From: an uncultured Pelagibacteraceae bacterium
GTDB lineage: Bacteria > Pseudomonadota > Alphaproteobacteria > Pelagibacterales > Pelagibacteraceae
NCBI GenBank assembly: GCA_902577575.1
Contig: CACGZQ010000004.1
Coordinates: 1 to 64,000 of the forward strand
DNA: 64,000 bases
Reading direction: 5' to 3'
Below are positions 1-9,143 of this stretch, one piece after another; the stretch's first letter is position 1, and the number at the start of each line of letters is the position of its first letter. The notes under the pieces were generated by a model that saw only the letters and a list, made by a program, of their open reading frames with translations, did not search any database and had not been told where the DNA came from. The position numbers were made by a program, and so were the translations under genes.

Positions 1-555
1 AATGACTTAGATATATTTAATCTGACAATATCTATTTTAAGCGCCTTGGCTAATTCTGGATTAACACTAATAAGATCAGATAATAATTTGGGTTTATACT
101 TTCTTTTTATTGCAATTGTGGGAGGATCTTTAGTATCTAATACTTCTGGTATTAAACTCGCAAGGCTTTACATTTTATTAAAAATAACTTCATCTGAAAT
201 AATTAAGTTGATAAGCCCTAACAGTGTTATTAATCGTACAATATTTAATTCTGACAGTAAAATTAATGATGACAATATAAAAATTTCATTTCTAATTTTT
301 ATTTCCTTTTTTTTAAGCTTGTTTATTTTATCAAGTCTTCTAGTAATTGACGATATCGGTTTTGAAAGATCATTTAAATTGTCCATACTTACATTAACAA
401 ATACTGTAAATTCAGAAATGTTTAATTTGCAGAATTTCTCTTTTTCAAAATTACTAACATCCTCTAAATTAGTCTTAATTACTTTTATGATAATTGGTAA
501 AATTGAGTTAATATCAATTTTTTTAATTATCAAAAGAATATTTTTTAAGGATTAA
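1..555 (+). CDS. trkH: TrkH-family potassium transporter, C-terminal part (5' end cut by window)
   Basis: The reading frame is open from base 1, so the gene begins upstream; about 184 residues are visible. Two pore-loop-like turns can be seen (LSALANSG near the start and LTLTNT around residue 140), separated by the GGSLVSNTSGIK block that matches the GGSxGSTxGGIK segment of TrkH/KtrB proteins. The end GKIELISIFLI matches the usual TrkH finish GRLEILT. In this family the protein is the K+-translocating subunit in the inner membrane, working with the NAD-binding subunit TrkA, which is not seen here. The internal TTG at 46 is not a true start. It is directly followed by gpsA with no gap. Confidence 0.8.
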   Translation, partial: NDLDIFNLTISILSALANSGLTLIRSDNNLGLYFLFIAIVGGSLVSNTSGIKLARLYILLKITSSEIIKLISPNSVINRTIFNSDSKINDDNIKISFLIFISFFLSLFILSSLLVIDDIGFERSFKLSILTLTNTVNSEMFNLQNFSFSKLLTSSKLVLITFMIIGKIELISIFLIIKRIFFKD

Positions 556-1602
556 ATGTCAAAAATCGTAATTATTGGTGCTGGTGCGATGGGTACAGCT
601 TTCTCTTTACCTTGCCTAGATAATAATCATGATATCAATATTGTTGGAACTCACCTCGAAAATGATTTTATTGATAAAATTAAAAAAAATAAAAATTTAC
701 ACCCAGGTTTAAATACTCAAATTCCAGAGCAAATAAATATCTTTAAATTTGAAAAATTTGATGAAATCTTAAATTCTAAAGTAGATTTAATAGTATTAGG
801 AATAAGTTCAAAAGGCATAGAATGGGTTGCAGATCAACTAAGCAGACTCTACACGGGGAAAAATCTGCCAAATTTACTAATGCTAACTAAAGGTCTTAGC
901 GTCTACAAAAACAATTATGAATTATTAGTTGATAAATTGGAGAGGTTGCTTTTTGATAAGGGCATTTCAAACGTTAATATTTCAGCCGTAGGAGGACCTT
1001 GTTTAGCTGCTGGGTTAGCTAATAGAGTTCATAGCAGTGTAGTTATAGCAAATAAAAATTTAAGTATAGCAAAAAAAATAGCCGATATGTTAAATACTAG
1101 TTATTATCATACTTCTTACTCTGATGATTTAAATGGTGTTGAAGTATCAGCCGCGATTAAAAATATTTTTTCTATGGCGGTAGGTGCAGCTAAAGGCTTG
1201 TGTAGTAAAAATATTTCTGATGAAGTTAGAGAAAAAAACTATCTAAATACAGCCTCTGCACTAATAAAACAATCAATTTTTGAAATGGAAATCTTTGTAG
1301 AACATCTCAAAGGAAAAAAAGAAACTGTAAAAGGATTAGCTGGTTTGGGAGATCTTTATGTAAGTTCAGGTGGAGGAAGAAATGCAAAAATGGGAGCTTA
1401 TATTGGAGAAGGCTTAACATTCACAGAAGCAAAAAAAACAAAAATGGAAAAAGTTACTGTTGAAGGCGCCGATTTAGCGAAAGAGATTGCAAAAAAAGTT
1501 AATGAGGATTTTGATGAAAAAAAGTTACCTTTAATGCTAGGTATGATTAATGCTATTGTTGAAGATAAAAAACTTGAATTAAATTGGGAAGCATTTAGAT
1601 GA
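556..1602 (+). CDS. gpsA: NAD(P)H-dependent glycerol-3-phosphate dehydrogenase
   Basis: Interconverts sn-glycerol-3-phosphate and dihydroxyacetone phosphate in the cytoplasm. The Rossmann motif GAGAMG is at residues 8-13, the TKGL loop has K112, and the catalytic lysine K202 lies in SAAIKNIFSMAVG. The substrate-binding GLAGLGDL block follows near residue 260. Length (348 aa) is normal. The ATG follows the upstream stop directly, and its own end overlaps glpK by 4 bases (ATGA). The usual role is making G3P for phospholipids. Its coupling to glpK and the glycerol importer suggests it may also run backwards to feed DHAP into glycolysis, because no glpD is visible in the window. Confidence 0.93.
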   Translation: MSKIVIIGAGAMGTAFSLPCLDNNHDINIVGTHLENDFIDKIKKNKNLHPGLNTQIPEQINIFKFEKFDEILNSKVDLIVLGISSKGIEWVADQLSRLYTGKNLPNLLMLTKGLSVYKNNYELLVDKLERLLFDKGISNVNISAVGGPCLAAGLANRVHSSVVIANKNLSIAKKIADMLNTSYYHTSYSDDLNGVEVSAAIKNIFSMAVGAAKGLCSKNISDEVREKNYLNTASALIKQSIFEMEIFVEHLKGKKETVKGLAGLGDLYVSSGGGRNAKMGAYIGEGLTFTEAKKTKMEKVTVEGADLAKEIAKKVNEDFDEKKLPLMLGMINAIVEDKKLELNWEAFR

Positions 1603-3080
1603 AAAAGTTTATAATTTCTATTGATGCAGGAACAACATCTAATAGATCAATTTTATTTGATTTGAAAGGTAAGCCAATTTTTTCTTCACAAAAAGAATTT
1701 ACACAATACTTTCCAAAAAGTGGATGGGTTGAGCATAATCCAGACGAAATTTGGAAAACAACAACAAAAACTTTAAAAGATGTAATACAAAAAGCTAGAA
1801 GCTTAAAAGGTAAAATTTTAAGCATTGGTATCACCAACCAAAGAGAGACCACTGTTCTATGGGATAAAAAAACTGGAAAACCTGTTTATAAAGCTATTGT
1901 TTGGCAAGACAGAAGAACCGAAGAATTTTGCAAAAAACTAAGAAAACAAAATAAGGATACGATGGTTTTTAATAAAACTGGTCTTTTGATAGACTCATAT
2001 TTTTCTGGAACAAAAATTAAATGGATTTTAGACAATGTCCCTAAAGCACGGCAGTTAATGAATAGAAAACAATTGTTATTTGGAACAATTGACAGCTTTT
2101 TAATTTGGAGACTTACAAAGGGAAAAGTTCATGCAACAGATGCAACAAACGCAAGTAGAACAATGATATATAATATTTCCTCAAATAAATGGGATGATGC
2201 AATATTGAAACTTCTCAAAATTAAAAAACATATTCTACCAGAAGTGAAAGATTGTGCAGGTGATTATGGTCAAACTCATCCTTCTGTAACTGGCAAACCA
2301 ATTCCGATTAATGGAGTAGTAGGTGATCAACAATCAGCAACAATTGGCCAATGTTGTTTTGAACCTGGCTCTTTAAAAAGTACTTACGGAACTGGAGCTT
2401 TTGTATTATTAAATACCGGCTCTAAAAAAATTTACTCAAAAAATAGATTATTAACAACTATTGCTTACAGAATTAATGGAAAGACAACATACGCAATGGA
2501 GGGGTCTATCTTTATAGCTGGTGCTGGTGTGCAATGGTTAAGAGATAGAATGAAATTTTTTAAGAAAGCACCTGAAACAGAAAAAATAGTCAAATCACTT
2601 CAAAATAACAATGACATTTATTTAGTTCCAGCATTCACTGGATTAGGAGCACCGTATTGGGACGCTAATGCCAGAGGAGTCTTAAGCGGCATTACTAGAG
2701 ATACAAGTCCTAAAGAGATAGTCAGAGCTACGATCGAAGCAGTAGCTTATCAAACTCACGATCTTTTTGAAGCTATGAAACATGACGGTTTAAGACCTAA
2801 AATTGTTAAAGTTGATGGTGGGATGGTAATGAATAATTGGTTTTCACAATTTTTATCTGACATAGTGAATGTAAAAGTGTTAAGACCTAAAGTTCAAGAA
2901 ACCACTGCGTTAGGTGCAGCTTTTATGGCTGGTTTGTACATAGGGATATACAAATCATTAAAAGATATTTCTAAAAACTGGAACTTAGATAAAAAATTTT
3001 CACCAAAAATGAAAAATAAATCTAGGACAATTCTAATTAATGGTTGGGAAAAAGCAGTCAAGAGGGCCTTAATAAACTAA
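1599..3080 (+). CDS. glpK: Glycerol kinase
   Basis: Phosphorylates imported glycerol to sn-glycerol-3-phosphate using ATP. FGGY-family features are clear: the N-terminal phosphate loop IDAGTTSNRSILFD (residues 8-21), TNQRETTVLWD, the AIVWQDRRT block, ATDATNASRTM, and the second-domain STYGTGAFVL and EGSIFIAGAGVQWLRD segments. The 493-aa length is typical. The start codon overlaps the gpsA stop (ATGA), implying translational coupling. The importer operon begins 106 bases downstream, so uptake and phosphorylation sit together. Confidence 0.96.
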   Translation: MKKFIISIDAGTTSNRSILFDLKGKPIFSSQKEFTQYFPKSGWVEHNPDEIWKTTTKTLKDVIQKARSLKGKILSIGITNQRETTVLWDKKTGKPVYKAIVWQDRRTEEFCKKLRKQNKDTMVFNKTGLLIDSYFSGTKIKWILDNVPKARQLMNRKQLLFGTIDSFLIWRLTKGKVHATDATNASRTMIYNISSNKWDDAILKLLKIKKHILPEVKDCAGDYGQTHPSVTGKPIPINGVVGDQQSATIGQCCFEPGSLKSTYGTGAFVLLNTGSKKIYSKNRLLTTIAYRINGKTTYAMEGSIFIAGAGVQWLRDRMKFFKKAPETEKIVKSLQNNNDIYLVPAFTGLGAPYWDANARGVLSGITRDTSPKEIVRATIEAVAYQTHDLFEAMKHDGLRPKIVKVDGGMVMNNWFSQFLSDIVNVKVLRPKVQETTALGAAFMAGLYIGIYKSLKDISKNWNLDKKFSPKMKNKSRTILINGWEKAVKRALIN

Positions 3081-3186
3081 CACACACCTGACGGTTGTAA
3101 TTTTTAAAAGTTTCTGCACTGTACTTTTTAGTCTTATTTTGGTTCAATACAAAAACGTAAAACAACAACAATGAGGGGAATAATCT

Positions 3187-4920
3187 ATGTTTAAAACATT
3201 GAAGAGTATTTTAGCTGTTGCTGTTTCAATTTCTCTATTAACTATTTCAAATGCTGTAGCAGACGGACACGGAGCAGCAATTAAGAAATGGTCAGATGGT
3301 GAGTTTAGTCTTTCAACAATTTCTGCAAAAGAAAGAGAGAAAGAACTTAATTGGTTTCACAATGCTGCAAAGCCATTCAAAGGAATGGAAATAAATGTAT
3401 TGTCAGAAACTATCCCAACTCACGAATATGAGTCAAAAGTTTTAACAAAAGCTTTTGGAGAGATAACTGGAATTAAAGTTAATCACCAGTTACTTGGAGA
3501 AGGAGAAGTGGTACAAGCTGTACAAACTCAAATGCAAACTGGAAGAAACTTGTATGATGCATACATCAATGATTCTGATTTGATTGGTACACATTCAAGA
3601 CTTCAGCTAGCAGTAAACTTAACTAAGTGGATGAAAGGTGAAGGTAAAGACGTTACTTTACCAACATTAGATATCGATGATTTCATCGGTAAATCATTTA
3701 CTACAGGTCCAGATGGTGATTTATATCAATTACCTGACCAACAATTTGCTAACCTTTACTGGTTTAGAAAAGATTGGTTTGATAGACCTGAAATCAAAAA
3801 AGGTTTCAAAGCTAAATACGGATACGATCTAGGTGTACCAGTCAATTGGTCTGCTTACGAAGACATCGCTGATTACTTTACAAATGATGTAAAGAATATC
3901 GACGGTGTTAGAGTATATGGTCACATGGACTACGGTAAAAGAGCTCCAGACTTAGGATGGAGAATGACTGACGCGTGGTTATCAATGGCAGGCGCAGGTT
4001 CAGTTGGTAAACCTAACGGAGTGCCAGTAGATGAGTGGGGAATAAGAATGGAAAAAGGTTCTTGTAACCCAGTTGGTGCTGACGTAGCAAGAGGTGGGGC
4101 TGCAAATGGTCCTGCTGCCGTATATGCAATCAGAAAATGGGACGAGTGGTTAAGAGCTTATGCACCTCCAGGTGCTGCAGCGATGGACTTCTATCAGTCT
4201 CTGCCAGCTTTATCATCAGGAAACGTTGCACAACAAATTTTCTGGTATACAGCGTTCACGGCATCAATGGTTGCTCCAAAGAGTTCTGGAAACAAAACAG
4301 TTGATGATAACGGTAATCCTTTATGGAGAATGGGACCATCACCAAAAGGTCCTTACTGGGATGAAGGTATGAAGCTTGGTTATCAAGATGCTGGATCATG
4401 GACTTTATTTAAGTCTACTCCAGTTGACAGAAGAAAAGCTGCATGGTTGTACGCTCAGTTTGTAGTATCAAAAACTGTTGATCTTAAGAAAAGTGATGTT
4501 GGTTTAACTATCATAAGAGATAGTACAATTAATCACAAACACTTTACTAAAAGAGCTCCAAAACTTGGTGGACTTGTAGAATTCTACAGATCTAAAAACA
4601 GAGTATTGTGGTCACCAACAGGTATCAATGTTCCGGACTATCCGAAACTTGCACAAATCTGGTGGCAACAAATTGGAGATGTAAACTCAGGTGCGTTTAC
4701 TCCACAACAAGCTATGGATCGTCTTGCAGAAGAGATGAACTTAGTTATGTCTCGTATGGAAGCTGCTGATAAAGCAAACAATACATACGGTGGATGTGGT
4801 CCAAGATTAGCTAAGCCGAAAGGTGCTGATTATTGGTTGAAACAACCAGGATCACCAAAAGCAAAACGTAACGAAAAACCTAAAGGTAAAACAGTTCCAT
4901 TCTCTAAAGCTTGGAATTAA
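3187..4920 (+). CDS. glpV: Glycerol ABC transporter, periplasmic binding protein (GlpV type)
   Basis: Extracytoplasmic solute-binding protein of 577 residues, the unusually large size of the GlpV proteins of rhizobial glpSTPQUV glycerol importers. A signal peptide spans residues 1-26 with a likely cleavage after NAVA. The mature protein has family-1 binding-protein features (ALSSGNVAQQIFW, PVDRRKAAWLYAQFV). A good ribosome site (GAGGGG, about 3173-3178) precedes the ATG. It heads the importer genes and is separated from them by a perfect hairpin with a T tract at 4943-4968. Its base composition is less AT-extreme than its neighbours, in keeping with high expression. The glycerol assignment rests on the full glp gene set and the adjacent glpK. 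Confidence 0.9.
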   Translation: MFKTLKSILAVAVSISLLTISNAVADGHGAAIKKWSDGEFSLSTISAKEREKELNWFHNAAKPFKGMEINVLSETIPTHEYESKVLTKAFGEITGIKVNHQLLGEGEVVQAVQTQMQTGRNLYDAYINDSDLIGTHSRLQLAVNLTKWMKGEGKDVTLPTLDIDDFIGKSFTTGPDGDLYQLPDQQFANLYWFRKDWFDRPEIKKGFKAKYGYDLGVPVNWSAYEDIADYFTNDVKNIDGVRVYGHMDYGKRAPDLGWRMTDAWLSMAGAGSVGKPNGVPVDEWGIRMEKGSCNPVGADVARGGAANGPAAVYAIRKWDEWLRAYAPPGAAAMDFYQSLPALSSGNVAQQIFWYTAFTASMVAPKSSGNKTVDDNGNPLWRMGPSPKGPYWDEGMKLGYQDAGSWTLFKSTPVDRRKAAWLYAQFVVSKTVDLKKSDVGLTIIRDSTINHKHFTKRAPKLGGLVEFYRSKNRVLWSPTGINVPDYPKLAQIWWQQIGDVNSGAFTPQQAMDRLAEEMNLVMSRMEAADKANNTYGGCGPRLAKPKGADYWLKQPGSPKAKRNEKPKGKTVPFSKAWN

Positions 4921-4942
4921 TTTAGGTTAAATCTAAATTTAA

Positions 4943-4968
4943 AGGGGGCTTAACAGCCCCCTTTTTTT
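4943..4968 (+). terminator. Intrinsic terminator/attenuator between glpV and glpS
   Basis: Perfect 8-bp inverted repeat AGGGGGCT (4943-4950) and AGCCCCCT (4955-4962) with a 4-base TAAC loop, followed by a run of seven T. It begins 23 bases after the glpV stop and ends 20 bases before glpS. It could partly stop transcription, or protect the glpV message 3' end, so that binding protein exceeds membrane components. Confidence 0.9.
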
Positions 4969-4987
4969 AAAACGAAATTCAAAAATT

Positions 4988-6052
4988 ATGAGCTTAGAAT
5001 TAAAAAACGTTGAAAAAAAAGTAGGATTAGACACTCATATTTATCGAACAAATTTAAAATTACAAAAAAATACGATTAACATTCTTTTAGGTTCTACTTT
5101 AGCTGGAAAGACTACTTTAATGCAGATTATGGCTGGCTTAGATAAACCAACATCAGGCGAGATTTGGTTTAATAATGAGAATGTAACAGGTATGAAAGTT
5201 CAAAAAAGAAATGTCTCAATGGTTTACCAGCAATTTATTAATTACCCCAACTTCACAGTTTATGACAATATTGCATCTCCATTAAAAATTACCGGAGTAA
5301 GTTCAGATGAAACAAAACTGAGAGTTGGGAAAGTTGCAGAATTACTAAAACTCTCTGGAATGTTGAACAAAAAACCAAATGAACTTTCTGGAGGACAGCA
5401 ACAAAGAACAGCTTTAGCAAGAGCACTTGTAAAAGACTCAGACTTAATCCTTTTAGATGAGCCACTTGCTAACTTAGATTTTAAATTAAGAGAAGAATTA
5501 AGAGAGGAATTACCGAAATTATTCGAAAATAGAGACTGTATCGTAGTTTATGCAACCACAGAACCTTCAGAAGCTTTACTCTTAGGTGGTAATACTGCAA
5601 CGTTACAGGAAGGTAAGATCATTCAATATGGAAAAACTTTAGATACTTATAATAAACCTAACTCTTTAGTTTCAGCCCAGGTATTTAGCGATCCACCAAT
5701 GAATATAGCTAAAATAAAAAAATCAGGAGATCAGTGTTCATTTTTACAAAATAACATTCAATGGAAGACTAAAATAAATATCAAAGACGGTGAATATAAA
5801 GTAGGGATTAGACCCCATAATATTACAACATATAAAGAGGGCAATAATACACTTGAGATAAAAGGTAAAGTTTTAATCTCTGAAATCAGTGGTTCTGAGA
5901 GCTTAATCCACTTTACAAACGGAAATTTGAATTGGGTCTCTTTATCTAACGGAGTTTTTCAAAAAAACGTAGGCGATGAGATGAATTTATACATGAATAC
6001 AGATGAGTTTGTTTATTTTGATCAAAATGAAAGGTTAGTATCCAATGGCTAA
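4988..6052 (+). CDS. glpS: Glycerol ABC transporter ATPase GlpS
   Basis: One of two non-identical ATPases of the glycerol importer. Walker A is G35-STLA-GKT42, the Q-loop is Q81/Q82, the signature LSGGQQQR is at 133-140, and Walker B ends LLDEP at 155-159. The position of the switch histidine (normally VTHD) reads ATTE, with T191 in place of His. A C-terminal TOBE-like regulatory part contains VGIRPHNI. It therefore has an intact signature but lacks the catalytic histidine, complementary to GlpT. It overlaps glpT by 8 bases. Confidence 0.9.
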   Translation: MSLELKNVEKKVGLDTHIYRTNLKLQKNTINILLGSTLAGKTTLMQIMAGLDKPTSGEIWFNNENVTGMKVQKRNVSMVYQQFINYPNFTVYDNIASPLKITGVSSDETKLRVGKVAELLKLSGMLNKKPNELSGGQQQRTALARALVKDSDLILLDEPLANLDFKLREELREELPKLFENRDCIVVYATTEPSEALLLGGNTATLQEGKIIQYGKTLDTYNKPNSLVSAQVFSDPPMNIAKIKKSGDQCSFLQNNIQWKTKINIKDGEYKVGIRPHNITTYKEGNNTLEIKGKVLISEISGSESLIHFTNGNLNWVSLSNGVFQKNVGDEMNLYMNTDEFVYFDQNERLVSNG

Positions 6053-7109
6053 AGTTACATTAAAAGATTTAAGCCATAGTTATTTAAAAACTCAGTCTTC
6101 AGATGCTGATTGGGCAATTAGAGGAGTAGATATTGATTGGAATGATGGGGGCGCTTATGCTTTATTAGGCCCGTCAGGTTGTGGAAAGACAACATTGTTG
6201 AATATTATTTCTGGATTAATTACCCCAACTAAAGGCGATATACTATTTGATGACAAAGTTGTTTCAGGCTTAAATCCCGTAGAGAGAAATATCGCACAGA
6301 TTTTTCAATTCCCGGTTATTTATGACACGATGACAGTATATGATAATTTAGCGTTTCCTTTAAGAAATAGAAAAATTCCAGAGGAAGAAATTAAAGCAAA
6401 AGTTTATGAGATAGCTGAAATGTTGGAATTATCTTCAACATTAAACAATAGAGCTTCTGGTTTAACTGCAGATGGAAAACAAAAAATATCATTAGGACGT
6501 GGATTGGTAAGATCGGATGTAAATGCTATTATGTTTGATGAACCATTAACTGTAATCGACCCGCATTTAAAATGGATTTTAAGATCTAAACTTAAAGAAC
6601 TTCACCAAAAGATTAATAGAACAATGATTTATGTAACACACGATCAAACAGAGGCTTTAACATTTGCTGATCAAGTAGTTGTAATGCATGAAGGTCAAAT
6701 TGTTCAAACAGGAACACCAGTAGATTTATTTGAAAAACCGAAGCATACATTTGTTGGATATTTTATTGGTTCACCTGGCATGAATGTTTTACCTTGTCAA
6801 ATTAAAGGAAATGATGTGATCGTTAATGGAAAAAAAATAGAAACTCATCAACAAATTAAAAAAAATAATTTTAGCAAGACAGAAGTTGGTGTGAGACCTG
6901 AATTTATATCTTTTAGCAATGAAGGGATTCCAGTCAAAGTTTTATCAGTAAGTAATACAGGAAGGCATAAAATTGTAGATACTGAAAGTGAAACTGGAAA
7001 AATAAAAATGATTGCAAAATCTAATGAAGATATTCCGTCTGGATCTGCATTCTTAAAATTCAAAAAGGAATATACTTTTACATATGGAGATAGTTGGATA
7101 ATTGAATGA
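6045..7109 (+). CDS. glpT: Glycerol ABC transporter ATPase GlpT
   Basis: Partner ATPase of GlpS. Walker A GPSGCGKT is at residues 42-49, Q88 forms the Q-loop, Walker B ends MFDEP at 163-167, and the switch histidine is H199 (VTHDQTEAL). The ABC signature is degenerate: LTADGKQK at 140-147 replaces LSGGQQQR. The C-terminal half has the TOBE-type VGVRPEF segment. With GlpS, this predicts one complete ATP site (GlpT Walker motifs and His plus GlpS signature) and one defective site. This glpT is an ATPase and is unrelated to the E. coli G3P antiporter of the same name. Confidence 0.9.
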   Translation: MAKVTLKDLSHSYLKTQSSDADWAIRGVDIDWNDGGAYALLGPSGCGKTTLLNIISGLITPTKGDILFDDKVVSGLNPVERNIAQIFQFPVIYDTMTVYDNLAFPLRNRKIPEEEIKAKVYEIAEMLELSSTLNNRASGLTADGKQKISLGRGLVRSDVNAIMFDEPLTVIDPHLKWILRSKLKELHQKINRTMIYVTHDQTEALTFADQVVVMHEGQIVQTGTPVDLFEKPKHTFVGYFIGSPGMNVLPCQIKGNDVIVNGKKIETHQQIKKNNFSKTEVGVRPEFISFSNEGIPVKVLSVSNTGRHKIVDTESETGKIKMIAKSNEDIPSGSAFLKFKKEYTFTYGDSWIIE

Positions 7110-7972
7110 ATAAAACAGTAAATCAAAAAGCATGGTTCTTTGTAATACCAGTATTTGTACTGGTAGCTTTTAATGCCATTATTCCATTAATGACTGTAGT
7201 AAACTATGCTTTCCAAGAAACTTTTGGGAATAATGTTTTTATGTGGGAAGGCACAAGATGGTTTAAACAAATCATGTTGTCTGAAAGATTTCATGCATCA
7301 CTTGGTAGACAATTCTTGTTTACTTTCATAATTTTATTTATACAAATTCCATTAGGAATAGCGATCGCACTTACTATGCCTAAAGAGGGAATAGGAGTAC
7401 CTGTTTGTTTAGTTTTAATGTCCATGCCACTTTTAATACCATGGAACGTTGTAGGAGCCATGTGGAATATTTTTGCATTACCAGATATTGGTTTCTTAGG
7501 TCATTCACTTAATGCTTTGGGATTTGATTATAACTTTACTCAACAAATTGGTGATGCTTGGTTCACAACTATACTAATGGATGTATGGCATTGGACATCG
7601 TTAGTAGTTTTATTGTCTTATGCAGGATTAAGGTCTATTCAACCTGCCTACTATCAAGCAGCAGAAATTGATGGGGCTAGTCGTTGGGCAGTTTTTACAA
7701 AAATTGAATTACCTAAAATGAAAAAAGTATTAACGATCGCAATACTTTTAAGATTTATGGACAGCTTCATGATTTATACAGAGCCGTTTGTTTTAACTGG
7801 AGGCGGCCCAGGTAATGCTACTGCATTTTTATCTATAGACTTAGTAAAAATGGCATTAGGACAGTTTGATTTAGGACCAGCTGCAGCAATGTCGTTGATA
7901 TATTTCTTTATAGTTCTTTTAGTTTGTTGGGTATTCTACACATTAATGATGAGAAATGAGGAGAAATCATGA
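7106..7972 (+). CDS. glpP: Glycerol ABC transporter permease GlpP
   Basis: Inner-membrane permease of the MalF/UgpA type with about six membrane spans in 288 residues. The cytoplasmic EAA loop that docks on the ATPase is visible as AAEIDGASRWAVFTKIELP, about residues 190-208. The conserved FVLTGGGPGNAT block follows, as in MalF-type permeases. The start overlaps the glpT stop by 4 bases (ATGA), and its own stop overlaps glpQ in the same way, so the membrane genes are translationally coupled. Confidence 0.92.
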   Translation: MNKTVNQKAWFFVIPVFVLVAFNAIIPLMTVVNYAFQETFGNNVFMWEGTRWFKQIMLSERFHASLGRQFLFTFIILFIQIPLGIAIALTMPKEGIGVPVCLVLMSMPLLIPWNVVGAMWNIFALPDIGFLGHSLNALGFDYNFTQQIGDAWFTTILMDVWHWTSLVVLLSYAGLRSIQPAYYQAAEIDGASRWAVFTKIELPKMKKVLTIAILLRFMDSFMIYTEPFVLTGGGPGNATAFLSIDLVKMALGQFDLGPAAAMSLIYFFIVLLVCWVFYTLMMRNEEKS

Positions 7973-8769
7973 AAAAAGCTAAGTGGTTAGTTCCTACAAT
8001 TTATATTATTTTCTTGATGCTTCCAATTTATTGGTTACTTAACATGTCATTTAAAACGACTACTGAGATTATAAACACCTATACATTGTGGCCACAAGAA
8101 TTTACATTAGATAATTATAAGAAAATTTTTACCGACAGTACTTGGTACACTGGGTATCTTAATTCTATTTATTACGTAGTTATGAACACTGTGATTTCAG
8201 TGGCAGCTGCACTGCCTGCAGCTTACGCTTTTTCTAGATATAAATTTTTAGGGGATAAACATTTATTTTTTTGGTTACTAACTAACAGAATGGCTCCACC
8301 AGCGGTATTTGCATTGCCATTTTTTCAATTTTATTCATCAGTAAACTTGTTTGATACTCATGTAGCTGTAGCTTTATCACATTGTTTGTTTAATATTCCT
8401 TTAGCAGTTTGGATTCTAGAAGGGTTTATGTCTTCTGTGCCAAAAGAATTAGATGAAACAGCTTATGTAGATGGTTATTCATTTTGGAGATTTTTCTTCA
8501 AGATATTTATTCCAACAATTACTGCGGGTATAGGTATTACTATGTTTTTCTGTTTTATGTTTTCTTGGGTAGAATTATTATTAGCTAAAACACTTACTGC
8601 TGTGGCAGCGAAACCAATAGCAGCAACGATGACCCGAACAGCCAGTACCTCTGGTTACGAATTAGGTTTATTAGCAGCAGCAGGTAGTTTGACAATTATA
8701 CCCGGTGCAATAGTAATTTACTTTGTAAGAAACTATATAGCCAAAGGATTCGCGTTAGGAAGAGTATGA
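7969..8769 (+). CDS. glpQ: Glycerol ABC transporter permease GlpQ
   Basis: MalG/UgpE-type inner-membrane permease, 266 residues with about six spans. The EAA loop reads ELDETAYVDGYSFWRFFFKI, around residues 153-172. It ends FALGRV; MalG-type permeases commonly end in a G-x-V-K/G tail. It is coupled to glpP (ATGA) and to glpU. The symbol follows the rhizobial glpSTPQUV naming and does not denote the glycerophosphodiesterase GlpQ. Confidence 0.92.
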   Translation: MKKAKWLVPTIYIIFLMLPIYWLLNMSFKTTTEIINTYTLWPQEFTLDNYKKIFTDSTWYTGYLNSIYYVVMNTVISVAAALPAAYAFSRYKFLGDKHLFFWLLTNRMAPPAVFALPFFQFYSSVNLFDTHVAVALSHCLFNIPLAVWILEGFMSSVPKELDETAYVDGYSFWRFFFKIFIPTITAGIGITMFFCFMFSWVELLLAKTLTAVAAKPIAATMTRTASTSGYELGLLAAAGSLTIIPGAIVIYFVRNYIAKGFALGRV

Positions 8770-9125
8770 TGATGATAAATATTTTATATGCCGCAACTTG
8801 GGGGGACATGGCTAAGAAAAAAGAAAAAGGGTTCTTTGATTTTGAATTTATCACTTGGATGGCATGGACCTGGCAAACTGCAGCTTTCTTTATCTTTATA
8901 GTTTTATGTTTAACAGCAATGGTAATATGGGAAAAAAAATCACCTGGGGGTAATCCAAGAAAAGGTATTTTAGGTTTAGATACTACTAGAGGAGACAGAC
9001 TATTTATATCCTTGTTAGGAAGTGCATTTATTCATTTATTTTGGCTAGCTCTTGTCGGTAGTATTTTATGGCTAGCGACAATTTTATGTGTTTTCTATGC
9101 TATTATTGTATTTAGATACGTTTAA
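8766..9125 (+). CDS. glpU: Small membrane protein of the glycerol importer operon (GlpU, DUF2160 type)
   Basis: A 119-residue integral membrane protein. A span near residues 34-53 follows a conserved FEFITWMAWTWQTA segment, and two close hydrophobic stretches occupy residues 79-118. It matches the small protein, often called DUF2160, found in glpSTPQUV operons. Its biochemical role is not established; it may be an accessory subunit. Three ATG codons occur at 8766, 8769 and 8772, and the true start cannot be separated among them. It is the last gene of the importer operon. Confidence 0.8.
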   Translation: MMMINILYAATWGDMAKKKEKGFFDFEFITWMAWTWQTAAFFIFIVLCLTAMVIWEKKSPGGNPRKGILGLDTTRGDRLFISLLGSAFIHLFWLALVGSILWLATILCVFYAIIVFRYV

Positions 9126-9143
9126 AATTATCTAAAAAATCAT

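Noticed and set aside
168-533. 121-aa ORF on the minus strand in the TrkH end
   Set aside because: Mirror of a recognisable TrkH C-terminus; no independent features.
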